A stretch of 64,000 bases of DNA from CAWBRY01 sp963791295 (GCA_963791295.1 CAWBRY010000004.1:372001-436000), one strand, 5' to 3'; numbered from the stretch's first letter, positions 43,944 to 53,231 are shown. Notes: a model not told the origin generated them from the sequence alone. Translations and numbers: made by a program.

Positions 43944-45233
43944 TTAAAGACTCCAGTAATTTCTATTATTGATCTTATCGCGATAGATTCCTTTCAGATC
44001 GGCTATCAATCCGTGCGGTTGAGTAATTCCGGCAAAATAGGCTTCATCCAGTTCCAGGTAGTCCTTGTGAGGAACTGTAATGATGACCGCGTCATAATCA
44101 TGGCTTGTCTTTCCGACTAATCCAAAACCATATTCATGCTGCAACTCATCAGAATCGGCATAAGGGTCTTCCACATCCACGTTAACATAATACGATTTAA
44201 GTGCTTTGACTACGTCGGCCACTTTTGAATTTCGTATGTCACTCACATTTTCCTTGAAGGTGGCTCCTTTTACCAAAACTTTGGAACGTTTTACATCGCC
44301 CGAGTTCTTAATAATATGCTGTACTACACGCTTGGCAACATACTTGGCCATGTTATCATTTATGTTCCTTCCCGCCAAAATCACTTCGGCGTCGTACCCC
44401 AGTTCACTGGCTTTATAAGTAAGATAGTATGGATCTACTCCTATGCAGTGGCCTCCAACCAGCCCGGGCTGAAATTTCAGAAAATTCCATTTGGTACCGG
44501 CAGCCGCCAATACTTCGAAGGTATTGATGCCCATTAAGTCAAAAATAATTGACAACTCATTCATGAGTGCGATATTGAGATCTCTTTGCGTATTCTCAAT
44601 AATTTTTGCCGCTTCTGCCACTTTGATAGAAGAGGCTCTATGCACTCCTGCTTCCACTACTAACTCATAAACCTTTGCGATCGTTTCGAGTGATTCTGCA
44701 TCACATCCCGATACAACTTTTATTATTTTGGATAGTGTATGCGTCTTATCTCCGGGGTTTATTCTTTCTGGCGAATACCCCAACTTGAAATCACTAAGGC
44801 ATTGCAATCCCGACAGTCTTTGAATGACGGGCAGACAATCTTCTTCAGTGCAACCCGGATACACAGTGGATTCGTATACGACATAATCCCCTTTTTTTAT
44901 CACCTTACCAATCGTCTCGGATGCTTTTATCACCGGGATCAGATCGGGCACATTGTGTTCATCTACTGGCGTTGGAACGGCTACAATGAAAAATTTAGCC
45001 TCTTTCAAAACCTCCAGTGAATCTGTAAAAGTTATATCACAGTTTTCAAAGGAATCCTTTTCCAGCTCATTGCTCGGGTCAATGCCCTGCTTCATCATTT
45101 CCACTCTCTTGCTGCTGATGTCAAAGCCAATGACGGATATCTTACGCGCGAACTCGAGCGCAATGGGGAGGCCAACATAGCCCAGTCCGATGACGGCCAA
45201 TTTTGATTTCTTATCTATTAGGTCCTGGTACAC
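43944..45233 (-). CDS. Nucleotide-sugar dehydrogenase, TviB/WbpA-like
   Basis: The 429-residue UDP-sugar 6-dehydrogenase has the NAD site VIGLGYVGLPIALEF, the thioester-forming Cys in LVGGHCIGVDPYY, and VYESTVYPGCTEED, YSPERINPGD and KVAEAAKIIENTQRDLNIA blocks. The sequence tracks TviB/VipA and WbpA, which oxidise UDP-GlcNAc (or UDP-GalNAc) to the uronic acid, rather than UDP-glucose dehydrogenase. It probably makes an amino-sugar uronate for surface polysaccharide. The gene lies 29 nt downstream of the decarboxylase gene and 1 nt before rfbC. A second, clearly different dehydrogenase is encoded two genes upstream. Confidence 0.9.
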   Translation of the reverse strand: MYQDLIDKKSKLAVIGLGYVGLPIALEFARKISVIGFDISSKRVEMMKQGIDPSNELEKDSFENCDITFTDSLEVLKEAKFFIVAVPTPVDEHNVPDLIPVIKASETIGKVIKKGDYVVYESTVYPGCTEEDCLPVIQRLSGLQCLSDFKLGYSPERINPGDKTHTLSKIIKVVSGCDAESLETIAKVYELVVEAGVHRASSIKVAEAAKIIENTQRDLNIALMNELSIIFDLMGINTFEVLAAAGTKWNFLKFQPGLVGGHCIGVDPYYLTYKASELGYDAEVILAGRNINDNMAKYVAKRVVQHIIKNSGDVKRSKVLVKGATFKENVSDIRNSKVADVVKALKSYYVNVDVEDPYADSDELQHEYGFGLVGKTSHDYDAVIITVPHKDYLELDEAYFAGITQPHGLIADLKGIYRDKINNRNYWSL

Positions 45234-45262
45234 GGAACAATGTTATTTAATGGTGAACAGTT

Positions 45263-46255
45263 TTAACGCTGACTAATAAATTCCTTTGGAAGTCTTCCCC
45301 ATTCTTCCTGTGGCATGGCGCGAAAGTAATCATAAGTGATCCTCAATCCGTCCTTACGATCCACCTTTGGTTGCCAATCCAGGATTGCTTTCGCCTTGCT
45401 GATGTCCGGCTGCCTTTGTTTTGGATCGTCGACCGGCAACGGCTTATAAATGATCTTCACCTTATTGCCCGTCAAGGTCAATATTTCATTTGCAAAGTCT
45501 GTCAATGAAATCTCATTCGGGTTGCCAATATTCACCGGCAAATGGTAATCGCTCAGGAGTAATCGATAAATGCCTTCGATCAGATCATCGACGTAACAAA
45601 ATGAACGGGTCTGCGATCCATCTCCAAAAACGGTGAGGTTCTCCCCGCGCAAAGCTTGTCCGATAAAAGCCGGTAATGCTCTTCCATCATTTAACCGCAT
45701 TCGCGGACCGTATGTATTAAATATTCGCACGATGCGCGTGGAAACAGAATGAAAACGATGGTAAGCCATGGTAATGGATTCCATGAAACGTTTGGCTTCA
45801 TCATACACACCGCGAGGGCCAACAGGATTGACATTACCCCAGTATTCTTCGTTTTGCGGATGGACCAGGGGATCTCCATACACTTCACTGGTGGATGCCA
45901 CCAGTATAGTAGCCTTCATCGACTTAGCCAATCCAAGACAATTGTGAGTGCCCATAGCTCCTACTTTCAGCGTTTGAATGGGTATTTTCAAATAATCGAT
46001 GGGGCTGGCAGGAGACGCGAAATGAAGGATGTAGTCAAGCTTGCCGGGTACGTGTATGAATTTAGAAACGTCGTGATGATAGAATTCGAATTGTTGCAAC
46101 TTGAATAAATGCTCGATATTTTTAAGGTCACCGGTAATCAGGTTATCCATTCCAACGACGGAGAACCCTTCTTTGACAAAGCGGTCACATAGATGCGAGC
46201 CCAGGAAGCCGGCAGCGCCGGTGATCAATACCCGTTTTCCTTTCATTTTATTCAT
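45263..46255 (-). CDS. UDP-glucuronate decarboxylase (UDP-xylose synthase)
   Basis: The 330-residue extended SDR has ITGAAGFLGSHLC and catalytic Tyr/Lys in YDEAKRFME. The blocks HHDVSKFIHVPGKLDYILHF, EVYGDPLVHPQ and RIFNTYGPRM are typical of UXS. It converts UDP-glucuronate to UDP-xylose with bound NAD. Its ATG overlaps the stop of UDP-glucose dehydrogenase by 4 bp, so the two consecutive enzymes of one pathway are translationally coupled. An internal ATG at 46246 is an alternative start. Confidence 0.92.
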   Translation of the reverse strand: MNKMKGKRVLITGAAGFLGSHLCDRFVKEGFSVVGMDNLITGDLKNIEHLFKLQQFEFYHHDVSKFIHVPGKLDYILHFASPASPIDYLKIPIQTLKVGAMGTHNCLGLAKSMKATILVASTSEVYGDPLVHPQNEEYWGNVNPVGPRGVYDEAKRFMESITMAYHRFHSVSTRIVRIFNTYGPRMRLNDGRALPAFIGQALRGENLTVFGDGSQTRSFCYVDDLIEGIYRLLLSDYHLPVNIGNPNEISLTDFANEILTLTGNKVKIIYKPLPVDDPKQRQPDISKAKAILDWQPKVDRKDGLRITYDYFRAMPQEEWGRLPKEFISQR

Positions 46256-47562
46256 TTAATCATTTTCCGCCCCACACTCTCATAATGAAATCCTTGTTCC
46301 TGCATAGTATTCAGGTCAAATAGATTTCTTCCGTCGAAGATAACTTTGTTTTTAAGGCTGGCGGAGATCTTTGAAAAATCCGGCGTGCGGAATTCATTCC
46401 ACTCTGTCGCAATGATTAAGGCGTCGGCATTGTTCAAAGCATCATAGTGGTTCTCAGCGAAGCTGATCTTATCTCCCAACAATTGCTTAGCATTGGCCAT
46501 CGCTTCGGGATCAAACGCGCACAGAGTGCATCCTTCCCCGATCAGGGCCTCAATCATATCTAACGCCGGCGCTTCCCGGATATCATCCGTATTTGGTTTG
46601 AAAGCAATGCCCCAGAGTGCAAAATGCTTACCCTTGAGTTCCTGCTTAAAATATTTTTTTATACCCGGTAAAAGGTGCAGTTTTTGTTCCTCATTGACAT
46701 CCATAACTGCCTTGAGTATGCGAAAATCATAGTTCACCTCAGTAGAAGATTTTACCAGGGCCTTCACGTCTTTAGGAAAACAACTCCCGCCATAACCGAT
46801 GCCGGGGAATAGGAACCGCCTGCCGATGCGCTCATCACTGCCAATTCCCCTGCGGATCATATCCACATCAGTTCCCAGCAATTCACAAAGCCTTGCAATC
46901 TCATTCATGAAAGAGATCTTGGTGGCCAAAAATGAATTAGCCGCATATTTGGTCAGTTCTGCTGAACGTTCATCCATAAATATGATGGGATTACCCTGGC
47001 GAACAAACGGTGCGTAAAGCTCGGTCATCAGTTTCTTACCTCTTTCCGACCGGGTACCTATGATCACCCTCTCGGGCTTCATGAAATCTTCCACGGCCGC
47101 GCCTTCCCGTAAAAACTCGGGATTGCTTACCACATCAAAGTCGCCCTTGAAGTTTTTTGCAATGGCTGCATGCACTTTGTCTGCAGTGCCCACCGGCACC
47201 GTGCTTTTATCAACTATCAACTTGTATCCGGTAAGGATCTTCCCTAATTCTTCGGCCACCCCCAACACATATTTTAAGTCTGCCGACCCATCCTCGCCGG
47301 GCGGCGTTGGCAGCGCCAGGAGAATAATGGTTGCGTCCTTTACACCCGCTGCCAGGTCTGTAGTGAAACTCAATCGCTTTTCTTTCAAATTGCGATGAAA
47401 CAATTTTTCCAGTCCTGGCTCATGAATAGTGATTTCGCCGTTAGTCAGCCTGGTGACTTTATTTTTGTCGTTGTCGACACAGGTCACTTCATTGCCTGTC
47501 TCGGCAAAACATGTACCTGATACTAATCCGACATAACCTGTTCCAACAACTGTAATGTTCAT
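46252..47562 (-). CDS. UDP-glucose 6-dehydrogenase
   Basis: The 436-residue enzyme oxidises UDP-glucose to UDP-glucuronate with two NAD. It starts NITVVGTGYVGLVSGTCFAE, carries DKSTVPVGTA and SNPEFLREG, and has the active-site Cys in GYGGSCFPKDV. All three domains are present. It overlaps both the aminotransferase gene upstream and the UXS gene downstream by 4 bp, feeding UDP-glucuronate directly to the decarboxylase. Confidence 0.95.
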   Translation of the reverse strand: MNITVVGTGYVGLVSGTCFAETGNEVTCVDNDKNKVTRLTNGEITIHEPGLEKLFHRNLKEKRLSFTTDLAAGVKDATIILLALPTPPGEDGSADLKYVLGVAEELGKILTGYKLIVDKSTVPVGTADKVHAAIAKNFKGDFDVVSNPEFLREGAAVEDFMKPERVIIGTRSERGKKLMTELYAPFVRQGNPIIFMDERSAELTKYAANSFLATKISFMNEIARLCELLGTDVDMIRRGIGSDERIGRRFLFPGIGYGGSCFPKDVKALVKSSTEVNYDFRILKAVMDVNEEQKLHLLPGIKKYFKQELKGKHFALWGIAFKPNTDDIREAPALDMIEALIGEGCTLCAFDPEAMANAKQLLGDKISFAENHYDALNNADALIIATEWNEFRTPDFSKISASLKNKVIFDGRNLFDLNTMQEQGFHYESVGRKMIK

Positions 47563-48692
47563 AAGCGTTTTGTATACTCCAGGATTTTAGTTGAAATAAA
47601 TGAAAGTTGTTCCTCATCCAACTCCGTATGCATGGGTATGGAAATGACCCGCTTCGTCAACCACTCCGTAACCGGCATTGATTTGGTTGCCGACTTGAAG
47701 TTTTCAAACATTTTTTGACGGTGACCGGGAACGGGATAATAGATCATAGAGGGAACCTGCTGGTCCGTTAAAAATTGATGCAAACCATCCCTGTCAAACC
47801 CATCGCATATCAAAGTATACTGATGAAACGCATGAGTCGACCACGAAGCCCGGAAGGGAGTCTGAATTTGTTCATTGCCGGCAAATGCCTTGTCATAATA
47901 ATCAGCCGCTTTTCTACGGGCAGCGACATATTCATCGAGATGCTTCAGTTTGATATCTAAAATGACGGCCTGGATAGAATCCAGGCGGCTGTTGCATCCT
48001 ATCATTTCATGGTAATACTTTTTCTTTTGCCCGTGATTGGCGATCATTTTCATTTTATTGGCGAGTTCCCCATCGCGGGTCATCATGGCGCCGCCATCTC
48101 CAAAAGCGCCCAGGTTCTTTGAAGGATAAAAAGAAGTTGTTCCTATATCCCCTATCGTACCCGTCTTCATTTTTTTGCCATCTGAAAAAATATAGTCGCA
48201 TCCTATTGCCTGAGCATTGTCTTCAATAACATGAAGTCGATGCTTTTTAGCAATCGATAAAATTTCTTCCATCGGCGCCGACTGGCCGTAAAGATGAACG
48301 GGAACAATAGCCTTTGTTTTTGAGGTAATAGCCTCTTCCAGGGTTTTGGGATCCATACAAAATGTCTGAGGATCCACTTCGACAAAAACCGGGGTCAGTT
48401 TCAACAATGCAATCACTTCAATCGTCGCGATATAGGTAAAAGATGTGGTGATCACTTCATCGCCTGGCTGCAGGTCCAAAGCCATCATGGCGATTTGCAA
48501 GGCATCCGTTCCGTTTCCGCAGGGAATCGTGTATGGAACGTCCATATAAGAAGAAAGATTGTTCGCAAAATCCTGGACCACCTTCCCATTGATGAAGGCG
48601 GAGCTTTCCATGACGTCGACGACAGCCTTGTCCACCGAGGATTTAATCTTGTGATACTGGGTCTTAGTATCCACCATCTGAATGGGTCTCAT
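47559..48692 (-). CDS. DegT/DnrJ/EryC1/StrS sugar aminotransferase, WbpE-like
   Basis: The 377-residue PLP enzyme has the Schiff-base Lys in FYPSKNLGAFGDGG, the cofactor motif CGNGTDALQIAM and the PLP Asp in VIEDNAQAIG. It moves an amino group onto a keto sugar nucleotide. The N-terminus IQMVDTKTQYHKIKSSV and AFINGKVVQ are close to WbpE/WlbC, which aminate C3 of a UDP-3-keto-N-acetylglucosaminuronate. That substrate could come from the TviB/WbpA-like enzyme in the same operon, but the 3-oxidase and acetyltransferase partners are missing here. It is the first gene of the operon. Confidence 0.9.
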   Translation of the reverse strand: MRPIQMVDTKTQYHKIKSSVDKAVVDVMESSAFINGKVVQDFANNLSSYMDVPYTIPCGNGTDALQIAMMALDLQPGDEVITTSFTYIATIEVIALLKLTPVFVEVDPQTFCMDPKTLEEAITSKTKAIVPVHLYGQSAPMEEILSIAKKHRLHVIEDNAQAIGCDYIFSDGKKMKTGTIGDIGTTSFYPSKNLGAFGDGGAMMTRDGELANKMKMIANHGQKKKYYHEMIGCNSRLDSIQAVILDIKLKHLDEYVAARRKAADYYDKAFAGNEQIQTPFRASWSTHAFHQYTLICDGFDRDGLHQFLTDQQVPSMIYYPVPGHRQKMFENFKSATKSMPVTEWLTKRVISIPMHTELDEEQLSFISTKILEYTKRL

Positions 48693-48774
48693 ACGGAACT
48701 AATTAAAAATAAAGGCCGGCATGGCCAAGCCTCTGGATCAATGCCAACTTCTTAAGGGTGTGAAATCGGGCGGG

Positions 48775-48782
48775 CAAAAATA
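48775..48782 (-). promoter_or_regulatory. -7 element for the nucleotide-sugar operon
   Basis: The minus strand reads TATTTTTG, an exact TAnnTTTG match, 82 nt before the aminotransferase ATG. Confidence 0.5.
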
Positions 48783-48812
48783 GTAAAATAAAGGTAGTTT
48801 ACATAGCTGTTT

Positions 48813-48820
48813 TACATTTG
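48813..48820 (+). promoter_or_regulatory. -7 element for waaA
   Basis: TACATTTG matches TAnnTTTG, 22 nt before the TTG start of waaA. With the opposite element at 48775-48782 it forms a divergent promoter pair about 30 bp apart. Confidence 0.5.
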
Positions 48821-48842
48821 TCACCTATTTAAAATCAATCGC

Positions 48843-50108
48843 TTGGGCGTTGTTCTCTACAACCTATTCCTGCTGCTGTTCCGCGCGGGGACCCACGTTG
48901 CCGCTCCATTCCATACTAAAGCCAGAAAATGGGTGCGGGGACGAAAAAAGCTGTTGGATCGACTGGCAGCCGTAATCCCTGATGGGGAAAAGATCGTGTG
49001 GATGCACTGTGCCTCCCTGGGCGAATTTGAGCAGGGAAGAACGGTAATTGAAAGCATAAAGGCCCAATTCCCTTCGTACAGGATGCTGCTCACCTTTTTT
49101 TCTCCCTCGGGCTACGAAATAGCTAAAAACTATGCGAGAGCGGATTGGATTTTTTATTTGCCTTTGGATGGCCCCCGGAATGCAAGGCGATTTTTGGAGA
49201 TCGTTCAGCCACAGCTGGTCATTTTTGTAAAATATGAATTGTGGTACTATTATTTAAAGAAAATCAAATACAGGAACATCCCACTGATCCTGATCAGCGC
49301 GCTGTTTAGAAAGGATATGTCTTTTTTCAAATGGCACGGAAGCCTGCAGAGAAAGATGCTGGCGCGATTCAATCACATTTTTGTTCAAAATGATTCTTCT
49401 AAAAAACTAATTGACAAGCTGGGACTTAACGACATTTCCAGCATCTCGGGCGATACAAGATTTGACCGGGTGACAGAGATCGCCAATCAATGGCAACCCA
49501 TTCCGATCATTGAACAATTTATAGGAGGTCATAAAACCATAGTGGCCGGGAGTACCTGGCCGGAAGATGAAATTGTATTGCAAAAAGCGCTTTCGGGAAT
49601 CGACACTTCCTCGTGGCGGGTGATCATTGCTCCACACGAGATTGCGGAAAAACGGCTGATAGAAATCAAGAGCCTTTTTCCCGATTCCCTCCGGTATTCA
49701 GAATTAGCATCTGCCACTACACCTCACCGTTATTTAGTCATCGACAATATGGGCATGCTCGCACGTCTTTATAAGTATGGAGATGTTACTTATGTTGGCG
49801 GAGGCTTACGACCTATGGGAGTACATAATGTTTTGGAAGCGGCCGTGTTTAACAAGGTTGTGATTTTCGGGCCTTATTACCACAAATACCAGGAGGCAGT
49901 GGGCCTTGTTTTAGCCGGTGGCGGATTGCCATTTAATGATCATAAAAAAAATGGGGCGCTCCTGAAAGAATTGATAGAAGCGATCATGACTGATGCGCAG
50001 GAATATACGTTTCGATGCAGGGCGGCCGGAGATTTTGTGCGATCTAATCAGGGAGCTACAGGAAAGATCATGGACTTTATTCAGGAGAAACGTCTTTTGA
50101 CCAATTGA
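48843..50108 (+). CDS. waaA: 3-deoxy-D-manno-octulosonic acid (Kdo) transferase
   Basis: The 421-residue inner-membrane-anchored GT-B enzyme adds Kdo from CMP-Kdo to lipid A precursor. An N-terminal anchor (VVLYNLFLLLFRAGTHV) is followed by WMHCASLGEFEQGR with the catalytic Glu, then FFSPSGYE, PLDGPRNARRFL and the C-terminal GGLRPMGVHNVLEAAVF. Length is normal. The start is TTG at 48843; no ATG precedes the anchor. It is divergent from the nucleotide-sugar operon, linking both to LPS. Its 3' end overlaps the convergent hypothetical gene by 28 bp. Confidence 0.93.
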   Translation: MGVVLYNLFLLLFRAGTHVAAPFHTKARKWVRGRKKLLDRLAAVIPDGEKIVWMHCASLGEFEQGRTVIESIKAQFPSYRMLLTFFSPSGYEIAKNYARADWIFYLPLDGPRNARRFLEIVQPQLVIFVKYELWYYYLKKIKYRNIPLILISALFRKDMSFFKWHGSLQRKMLARFNHIFVQNDSSKKLIDKLGLNDISSISGDTRFDRVTEIANQWQPIPIIEQFIGGHKTIVAGSTWPEDEIVLQKALSGIDTSSWRVIIAPHEIAEKRLIEIKSLFPDSLRYSELASATTPHRYLVIDNMGMLARLYKYGDVTYVGGGLRPMGVHNVLEAAVFNKVVIFGPYYHKYQEAVGLVLAGGGLPFNDHKKNGALLKELIEAIMTDAQEYTFRCRAAGDFVRSNQGATGKIMDFIQEKRLLTN

Positions 50109-50782
50109 TCGAAATGCTGGACGGTAACGTGATTATTATCCCAGCCCAGTTTCACTTTCATCTCGCGGTTGATCCAATACTCCGCCTCGGGGTATATGTT
50201 AAAACTATTGATCGTCTTTATGCTTCTCTCATACATGGATACATCGCCGCGAAACAGATCGTTGATGAAAAGGAAACGGTCATTGATGCCGATCGCTTTC
50301 CTAAGATCTTTAATAGGTACTTCCTTTAATATTTCTGCCAATTCGGTCTTTCCCTGTTTTAGCTTATCATTAAGAGATTCTGGAAGAGTGGAGGCATCGT
50401 TGAGTTCTTTTTCCTTAGACTGGTGAGCCAGGGTCGGCGTATCATACATTGGATCAAATGCCATATCTAATTGTCCATTCTTCTTGACAGTGTAGAGAGA
50501 ACCTTCTTCTACCGCAGGCGGCGGAGGGATTGCTTCCACTGCAACGGGCTCCATCGGCTTGGGTGCATACTTTTCATATCCCGCGTAGGATTCGTTCGTC
50601 ATGCGCATCGAAGCGGGAAGCACTACGGCTACTTTCGCCGTTCCTAATTGCTGAGGATACTTCGCCTGAACCTGAGCCAATTCATGATGTAATAGCTGAA
50701 CCGTTTGCATCAATTGGGCAGGATCGGCATTTTGTTCAAATTGTTCGTTTAATTTGCTGAGTAATGCCTGTATTCGTTCCAT
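50081..50782 (-). CDS. Conserved Bacteroidota hypothetical protein
   Basis: The 233-residue protein appears cytosolic. An N-terminal helical segment (about 1-45: IQALLSKLNEQFEQNADPAQL) is followed by a Pro/Glu-rich middle and a conserved C-terminal block of about 80 residues (PIKDLRKAIGINDRFLFINDLF, YPEAEYWINREMKVKLGW). I recall this C-terminal block as widespread in the phylum without a known function. No membrane segment or enzyme motif is seen. The 3' end overlaps waaA by 28 bp. Confidence 0.75.
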   Translation of the reverse strand: MERIQALLSKLNEQFEQNADPAQLMQTVQLLHHELAQVQAKYPQQLGTAKVAVVLPASMRMTNESYAGYEKYAPKPMEPVAVEAIPPPPAVEEGSLYTVKKNGQLDMAFDPMYDTPTLAHQSKEKELNDASTLPESLNDKLKQGKTELAEILKEVPIKDLRKAIGINDRFLFINDLFRGDVSMYERSIKTINSFNIYPEAEYWINREMKVKLGWDNNHVTVQHFDQLVKRRFS

Positions 50783-50933
50783 TATGGTATTTTTGAATAG
50801 CTAATAAATGACTGGTTAGCCCCGATTTTAGAAGGTACCTGTCCTCCATAATACATCAACGTAAAAGGTTCTATAAAATTACAAACAGTTTGCCAATAAA
50901 GCCGTGGTAATTAGGCATTATTAAATCTTAACA

Positions 50934-51503
50934 ATGTTTATTGAACCCAATATCAGGGGTGACCGACGCGGTTGGATCGAAGTGATCTGTGGATCGATGT
51001 TCAGTGGCAAGACAGAAGAGTTGATCCGTCGGCTCAAAAGAGTGAAGATCGCCAACCAGAAAATGGAGATCTTCAAACCCGCCATGGACCTGCGTTACGA
51101 CGAAGTCAAGATTATTTCGCATGACACGAATGTCTTTCCATCCACACCCATTGATAATTCCCAAAAGATATTGTTGATGGCCCAGGATGCAGAGGTAATA
51201 GGGATCGACGAGGCTCAGTTTTTTGATGATGAATTGCCGGCAGTTTGTGATCACCTCGCATATCAGGGAATCCGGGTCATAGTGGCCGGGCTTGACATGG
51301 ACTTTTCCGGCAAACCCTTCGGCCAAATGCCTTTTCTTCTGGCCAAAGCAGACTATGTAACCAAGCTTCATGCGATTTGCATGAAGTGCGGAAATATAGC
51401 CAACTATTCCTACAGAAAGATCCCTAACGATGATCAGATGTTGTTGGGTGCAAAAGATATATATGAGCCGCGATGCAGGATTTGTTATAATGAAAAGGCT
51501 TAA
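50934..51503 (+). CDS. tdk: Thymidine kinase
   Basis: The 189-residue type II thymidine kinase phosphorylates thymidine for salvage to dTMP. The P-loop GSMFSGKTEELIRR (about 20-33) is followed by the Walker-B-like IGIDEAQFFDD with the catalytic Glu. A zinc ribbon has CMKCG and CRIC. The lasso region YSYRKI is present. It is a housekeeping gene, followed by the ccm genes on the same strand. Confidence 0.95.
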   Translation: MFIEPNIRGDRRGWIEVICGSMFSGKTEELIRRLKRVKIANQKMEIFKPAMDLRYDEVKIISHDTNVFPSTPIDNSQKILLMAQDAEVIGIDEAQFFDDELPAVCDHLAYQGIRVIVAGLDMDFSGKPFGQMPFLLAKADYVTKLHAICMKCGNIANYSYRKIPNDDQMLLGAKDIYEPRCRICYNEKA

Positions 51504-51541
51504 ATAGATAACTAATTACCATCCGATCCATACGACACATA

Positions 51542-52177
51542 TTGACTTTATTTAGAAAAGACCTGCTGCTGGAAATACGGCAACAGTATAGTTTCTATGG
51601 TATCCTCTTATACGTTGGCTGCACCATTTTTGTATTGCAGCTGGCGATCAATGAGCCGGAAAGCAAAGTCTGGAATGGTCTATTTTGGATAATCCAACTT
51701 TTCATTTGCATCAACGCAGTGGCGAAAAGTTTTCTGCAGGAAAGTCGGGGGCGAATGCTCTATTTTTATTCGATTGTTAGTCCGGCCGACTATGTCTTCG
51801 CCAAACTACTATTTAACTCATTATTGATGTTGGTGATGAGTCTTCTTAGTTTATTCCTGTTTGGTTTATTCCTGGGCTTTCCGATTGAAAGGGCAGGAAT
51901 ATTTATTGGATTGGTATTATTAGGCGGATGGAGCTTAAGCCTGGTGTTTACTTTTCTCGCCGCCATTGCCGCCAAAGCACAGCAGAATGCAGCTATTATG
52001 GCGGTACTGGGGTTTCCCCTTATTATTCCGCAAATATTATTGCTCATGCGGCTGGCCAGTGCCGGTTTTGATCCCGCCATTAGTGTCTCACTCATTTCGG
52101 TCCTCTTGCTGGTTGCTCTTGATTTAATGGTCGTATTACTGGCTTATATTCTTTTTCCTTTTCTATGGAAAGATTGA
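51542..52177 (+). CDS. ccmB: Haem exporter CcmB
   Basis: The 211-residue polytopic protein has six membrane segments. TLFRKDLLLEIRQQYSFYG at the start, LQESRGRMLYFYSIVSPADYVFAK in the first loop and LPFLW-type end match CcmB. With the ATPase CcmA it forms the ABC complex that releases haem from CcmC/CcmE for cytochrome c maturation. ccmA is not in the window. The start is TTG at 51542; no closer ATG is available. Confidence 0.9.
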   Translation: MTLFRKDLLLEIRQQYSFYGILLYVGCTIFVLQLAINEPESKVWNGLFWIIQLFICINAVAKSFLQESRGRMLYFYSIVSPADYVFAKLLFNSLLMLVMSLLSLFLFGLFLGFPIERAGIFIGLVLLGGWSLSLVFTFLAAIAAKAQQNAAIMAVLGFPLIIPQILLLMRLASAGFDPAISVSLISVLLLVALDLMVVLLAYILFPFLWKD

Positions 52178-52252
52178 TTCATCATAGATGACGTCAATAT
52201 TAAATGATACACTGATACATTTTATCAATCCTTCGATATTCCGTTTTCCCCT

Positions 52253-52260
52253 TATTTTTG
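52253..52260 (+). promoter_or_regulatory. -7 element before ccmC
   Basis: TATTTTTG matches TAnnTTTG. It makes an upstream TTG at 52258 unlikely as start codon and points to the ATG at 52276 or 52321. Confidence 0.45.
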
Positions 52261-52320
52261 TCTGACTTTCAGCCAATGATGAATTTCATTGGCTATCGAA
52301 TGACGGGCGATAAAAACTAT

Positions 52321-53013
52321 ATGTACAAGTCCTGGTGGAAGGTGGCAAGCATTCTCTTGCTAACCTATACATTCATAGCGGGCTTGTTATCAGATATACC
52401 GCATCTGCCCGCCCTTCAGGAAACCATTCGAAACTTATATTTTCATGTATGCATGTGGTTTGGAATGATGATCTTATTCACCATATCTATGGTGAATTCA
52501 ATTCGCTATCTCCGCACCCTCAATCTGAAGTTCGACATATATGCCCGCCAGTATGCTACTGTAGGAATTGTATTTGGCGTACTGGGCTATGCTACAGGCG
52601 CGATATGGATGAGTTATACCTGGGCTGATCCCAACAACCCAACATTTCAATCATTTAGCGCCATTGCCCGTGAGCCCAAGCTGATCGGAGCGGCGATTGC
52701 CCTGCTTATTTACTTTGCGTATATGGTGCTTCGGGACTCGATCAATGATATAGATAAGCGGGCCAGGATAAGTGCCGTTTACAACATCTTTGCGTTTGCC
52801 ATGCTTTTCCCTTCGATATGGATCGTTCCCCGAATGTTGCCCAGTTTACATCCCGGTCAGGAAGGAAACCCGGCTTTGAACTTTAGCGATATTGATAACC
52901 GAATGCGCATGGTCTTTTACCCTGCTGTGCTGGGATGGACGCTATTGGGCGTTTGGATCACGACGCTGAAAATAAGACTGGCATTAATAAAAGAAAAAAA
53001 GATGCTCTCATGA
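52321..53013 (+). CDS. ccmC: Cytochrome c biogenesis protein CcmC/CcsA family
   Basis: The protein is about 230 residues from ATG 52321 (MYKSWWKVASILLLTYTF), with six membrane helices. It handles haem at the periplasmic face and passes it on for cytochrome c maturation. Two His ligands are expected: NLYFHVCMWFG and SLHPGQEGNPA carry them. The tryptophan-rich WG-x-WWx-D loop of CcmC is altered here to TWADPNNPTFQSFSAIAREP. ATGs at 52276 and 52300 are alternative starts. The stop overlaps the next ATG by 4 bp. Confidence 0.85.
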   Translation: MYKSWWKVASILLLTYTFIAGLLSDIPHLPALQETIRNLYFHVCMWFGMMILFTISMVNSIRYLRTLNLKFDIYARQYATVGIVFGVLGYATGAIWMSYTWADPNNPTFQSFSAIAREPKLIGAAIALLIYFAYMVLRDSINDIDKRARISAVYNIFAFAMLFPSIWIVPRMLPSLHPGQEGNPALNFSDIDNRMRMVFYPAVLGWTLLGVWITTLKIRLALIKEKKMLS

Positions 53014-53231
53014 AGAATAGCAAACAAATAATTTTTCTCTTCATTGCATTTATTCTTCCTGCTTTTTTGATGGCGCAGGAGGTAGAAAAGAAAGTAGAAA
53101 TGGCCGACTTCATGCGCAGCAGCGGTCGCATATACGTGGTGGTTGCTGTTATGCTTACGATATTAATTGGTCTTGTATTGTACCTGGTGCGATTGGACAG
53201 GAAGATCAGCAAGCTGGAAAAAGGAAGTTAG
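53010..53231 (+). CDS. CcmD family protein
   Basis: The 73-residue protein has a signal-like first helix (KQIIFLFIAFILPAFLMA) and a second membrane helix (VVVAVMLTILIGLVLYLVRL) followed by a short basic tail (DRKISKLEKGS). This matches the small CcmD-type proteins that accompany CcmC in Bacteroidota. In E. coli, CcmD helps release haem-loaded CcmE. The ATG overlaps the ccmC stop (ATGA), so the two are coupled. Confidence 0.8.
   Translation: MKNSKQIIFLFIAFILPAFLMAQEVEKKVEMADFMRSSGRIYVVVAVMLTILIGLVLYLVRLDRKISKLEKGS

Noticed and set aside
48699..48760. GGCCGGCATGGCC as a terminator or operator
   Set aside because: The dyad is short and imperfect and lies in the leader of the aminotransferase gene without a T run.
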